DNA of 15,629 bases from UBA6168 sp964573725 (GTDB lineage Bacteria; Bacteroidota; Bacteroidia; Chitinophagales; Saprospiraceae). The DNA lies in assembly GCA_964573725.1 (NCBI GenBank), contig CAZNLJ010000072.1:1-15629 (forward strand), written 5' to 3'. Positions 13,992 through 15,629 of the stretch are shown in pieces; positions within the stretch are counted from its first letter, which is position 1; every line of letters begins with the position of its first letter. The notes below the pieces were generated by a model. The model saw only the letters and a program-made list of their open reading frames with translations, made no database searches and was not told the origin of the DNA. The translations under genes and the position numbers were made by a program.

Positions 13992-15257
13992 ATGCAACCT
14001 ACCCAACAAGATCTGGAATGGCTGCGCTGCAGCCTGTACCAAGCCTACTTCGATGCCCGCCGCAACAAGCGCAACACCCAAAGCCAGCTGCGGTTCGAGC
14101 TGCATTTCGAATCCTACCTGTCGGATTTGTTCGAGGAACTGCTCCACCGCCGGTATGTCATCCGACCCAGCATCGCCTTCATCATCGATAAACCGGTCAA
14201 AAGGGAGGTGCTCGCCGCCGACTTCCGCGACCGCGTCGTCCACCACCTGCTGTATAACCTCGTCAGCCCCGTCTTCGAGGCGGGCTTCATCCGCGAAAGC
14301 TTCAGCTGCCGCGTCGGTAAAGGGACGCTGTACGGCATCTCCAATCTCTTTCAGGCCATCCAATTCTGCAGCCGCAATTACCAACAGGATTGCTTCGTCC
14401 TCAAACTCGATATCAAAGGCTATTTCATGCATATCGACAAGGGGCTGCTTTATTCGAAAATCCTCGATAGGGTGACGGCCACGCCGGATCTCGATGCCTT
14501 CCGCAAGGACCTGGCCTTATACCTCGCCGCCGTCATCCTGGCCGACGATCCCACGACCCGCTGCATAATCCGGGGCAGCCGGTCGGATTGGGACGGCCTG
14601 CCACCCTCCAAGTCGCTCTTCCATACCCGCCCCGGTTGCGGCCTGCCGATCGGTAACCTCACCTCCCAACTATTCAGCAATGTCTACCTGGACGATTTCG
14701 ACCACTTCGTCAAGAAACAGCTCGGCTTCCGGTTCTATGGCCGCTATGTGGACGATTTCTACCTGGTACATCCGGACGAGTCCCGGCTTAAACTGGCTGT
14801 CCCCCTCATCCGCGCCTTCCTGGCCACCGAACTGGGCCTGACCCTGCATCCCGACAAGGTGTTTCTCCAACATTACCGCAAAGGGGTCAATTTCCTGGGC
14901 GCTACCCTGAAATCCGAGCGGATTTATGTCTCCAACCGGACCAAACGGAATTTTGAAAGGAATATCCGGGACTGGTCGGAACGCCTGGAATCTTCCGTGC
15001 CCGACCGCACGGACCTGGTCCGCCTACGGGCTTCCGTCAACAGCTACCTTGGTATCCTGCGCCATTTCCGTACTTTCAACATCCGTAAACGGGTGTTGCT
15101 GATGGGCCGTTGCCCCAGCCTTCTCCGCTATGGGTACCTGGGCTGGTCGATCCGCCACCCGATGAATTTCTACATCAAGCGCAGCTTCCTGGTCGTCCCG
15201 ACTGCTCTCCTCGATTCCCGGAATCGACAGGTCGCGGCACCGGCGGTAAGCCATTAG
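13992..15257 (+). CDS. DGR reverse transcriptase
   Basis: 421 residues. The first part carries the RT fingers (ESYLSDLFEELLHRRY ... REVLAADFRDRVVHHLLYN), then the palm motif with D140 (KLDIKGYFMHID), the DGR-type motif IGNLTSQ (I220-Q226, where retrons and group II introns have QGxxxSP), and the catalytic YVDD (Y252-D255). The thumb region follows (LHPDKVFLQHYRKGVNFLGATL). All three catalytic aspartates (D140, D254, D255) are present, so the enzyme should be active. I chose ATG 13992 (MQPTQQDLEW); the frame is open further left to a TTG at 13815 inside TR, but that would translate TR and add 59 residues unlike any RT. With Avd it makes adenine-mutagenised cDNA from the TR RNA. Confidence 0.96.
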   Translation: MQPTQQDLEWLRCSLYQAYFDARRNKRNTQSQLRFELHFESYLSDLFEELLHRRYVIRPSIAFIIDKPVKREVLAADFRDRVVHHLLYNLVSPVFEAGFIRESFSCRVGKGTLYGISNLFQAIQFCSRNYQQDCFVLKLDIKGYFMHIDKGLLYSKILDRVTATPDLDAFRKDLALYLAAVILADDPTTRCIIRGSRSDWDGLPPSKSLFHTRPGCGLPIGNLTSQLFSNVYLDDFDHFVKKQLGFRFYGRYVDDFYLVHPDESRLKLAVPLIRAFLATELGLTLHPDKVFLQHYRKGVNFLGATLKSERIYVSNRTKRNFERNIRDWSERLESSVPDRTDLVRLRASVNSYLGILRHFRTFNIRKRVLLMGRCPSLLRYGYLGWSIRHPMNFYIKRSFLVVPTALLDSRNRQVAAPAVSH

Positions 15258-15491
15258 CCATGGGGCCTTGCCCTATGCCGTTCTTACTTCCCGCTTGTTT
15301 CCAATCGTTTCGGTGTTTCTCCTTCCTTACAACCATTGGGAAATCCAAATCCAATCCCCTGGGCTCCCACCCGCAGCAGGTGATCCCATGGCCTTGTACC
15401 CCGGCTCGCCGGATTCCGTCCGCCTGCCAATCCCGATCGACAAATCGGCACCGATCCCAATCGACGGACCGTTATTTGATGTGATGTCTGT

Positions 15492-15548
15492 CAGGATGAT
15501 AGATGTGATTGGGTAAGGTGCTTATCCCCCCGATGAATCAGGGGGTTA
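15492..15548 (+). repeat. Imperfect tandem unit 1 (CAGGATGxTAGATGTG ... hairpin ... GTTA)
   Basis: This unit shares CAGGATG-TAGATGTG, TGGGTAAGG, CCGATGAA.TC and GTTA with the following unit. It holds a stem CCCCC ... GGGGG around GATGAATCA. There is no U-tract after it, so a terminator for the RT transcript is possible but not typical. Confidence 0.5.
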
Positions 15549-15610
15549 CAGGATGTTAGATGTGTGCATGGGTAAGGCTCGGTTGTGTCCCGATGAAATC
15601 GGCGGCGTTA
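15549..15610 (+). repeat. Imperfect tandem unit 2
   Basis: Partner of 15492-15548. It has the small hairpin CCGAT-GAA-ATCGG and ends in GCGTTA. Such CCGATGAAATCGG-like hairpin repeats are frequent between genes in Bacteroidota (from memory). Confidence 0.5.
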
Positions 15611-15629
15611 TGCAGGCTGGTTGACACCC

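Larger units (their letters stand above)
6045..15257 (+). mobile_element. Complete diversity-generating retroelement (3 targets, Msl-like, Avd, TR, RT)
   Basis: The element has every expected part in one direction: three target genes with C-terminal VRs, an accessory MutS-like gene, an Avd gene, a TR, and a DGR-type reverse transcriptase 61 bases after TR. By-eye alignment of TR with VR1 (185 bases, no gap), VR2 and VR3 (188 bases each, one extra codon) shows substitutions almost only where TR has A; the sole other change is G13924 in TR to T8699 in VR2. No phage or plasmid genes accompany it in this window, so it looks like a cellular (chromosomal) DGR. The outer limits of the element are not marked by terminal repeats that I can see. 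Confidence 0.93.
15258..15629. other. Downstream non-coding region
   Basis: No ORF here has a recognisable product. The two short overlapping plus-strand frames (15110-15484, 15268-15516) are low in information and partly shadow the RT end. From 15492 on there are two imperfect tandem units with hairpins (listed separately). No terminal repeat or integrase marks the DGR border. Confidence 0.5.

Noticed and set aside
13387..14475. Long plus-strand ORF running from within avd through TR into the RT gene
   Set aside because: It is a shadow frame: avd and RT are in other frames with clear family motifs, and the TR part only mirrors the VR reading frame.

Overview
The window looks like a chromosomal segment of a GC-rich member of the Bacteroidota. 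The signs are a sensor kinase with a ligand-binding propeller, a Y_Y_Y domain and an HK_5-type kinase paired with a LytTR regulator, FISUMP-type surface proteins, weak or absent Shine-Dalgarno sequences, and AT-rich or hairpin-forming intergenic repeats of a kind common in that phylum. A Saprospiria/Chitinophagia-like source is my inference. I saw no tRNA, rRNA, CRISPR array or phage structural gene.

Layout. Positions 1-601 hold the possible end of a truncated gene, then a fragment of the 5' end of a gene that recurs intact at 12668, then non-coding DNA with palindromes. Positions 602-4500 encode a LytTR response regulator and, overlapping it by 4 bases, a large propeller sensor histidine kinase. 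Positions 4501-6044 are about 1.5 kb without a convincing gene but with several short dispersed repeats.

Positions 6045-15257 are a complete diversity-generating retroelement (DGR), all on the plus strand. It has three exported target proteins, each ending in a C-type-lectin-fold FISUMP domain with a C-terminal variable region (VR1 7067-7251, VR2 8518-8705, VR3 12350-12537). These are followed by a MutS-domain-I-like accessory gene, an Avd four-helix-bundle gene, the template repeat (TR, 13746-13930) and the reverse transcriptase (13992-15257). Aligned by eye, TR and VRs differ at roughly 20-25 sites each. All but one of those sites are adenines in TR, apart from one 3-base length difference, so adenine-specific mutagenic retrohoming is written in the sequence.

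How the parts work together. TR RNA, with hairpins on both sides, is copied by the reverse transcriptase-Avd complex with errors at adenines. The cDNA replaces the VR at the 3' end of each target gene. The VRs share a GC-rich 3' end with TR and are followed by a conserved AT-rich block (small hairpin plus a tandem octamer) that TR lacks. The third target carries a stalk of at least nine roughly 100-residue repeats, interrupted by a 100-N assembly gap. The first two targets have one repeat each, which suggests the same variable head displayed at different distances from the cell surface.

Most unusual details: an AAC-codon count in TR that matches VR1 but not VR2 or VR3; the two accessory genes in tandem; the hairpins bracketing TR; and a second, decapitated copy of the MutS-like gene 12.6 kb upstream, next to the two-component system.
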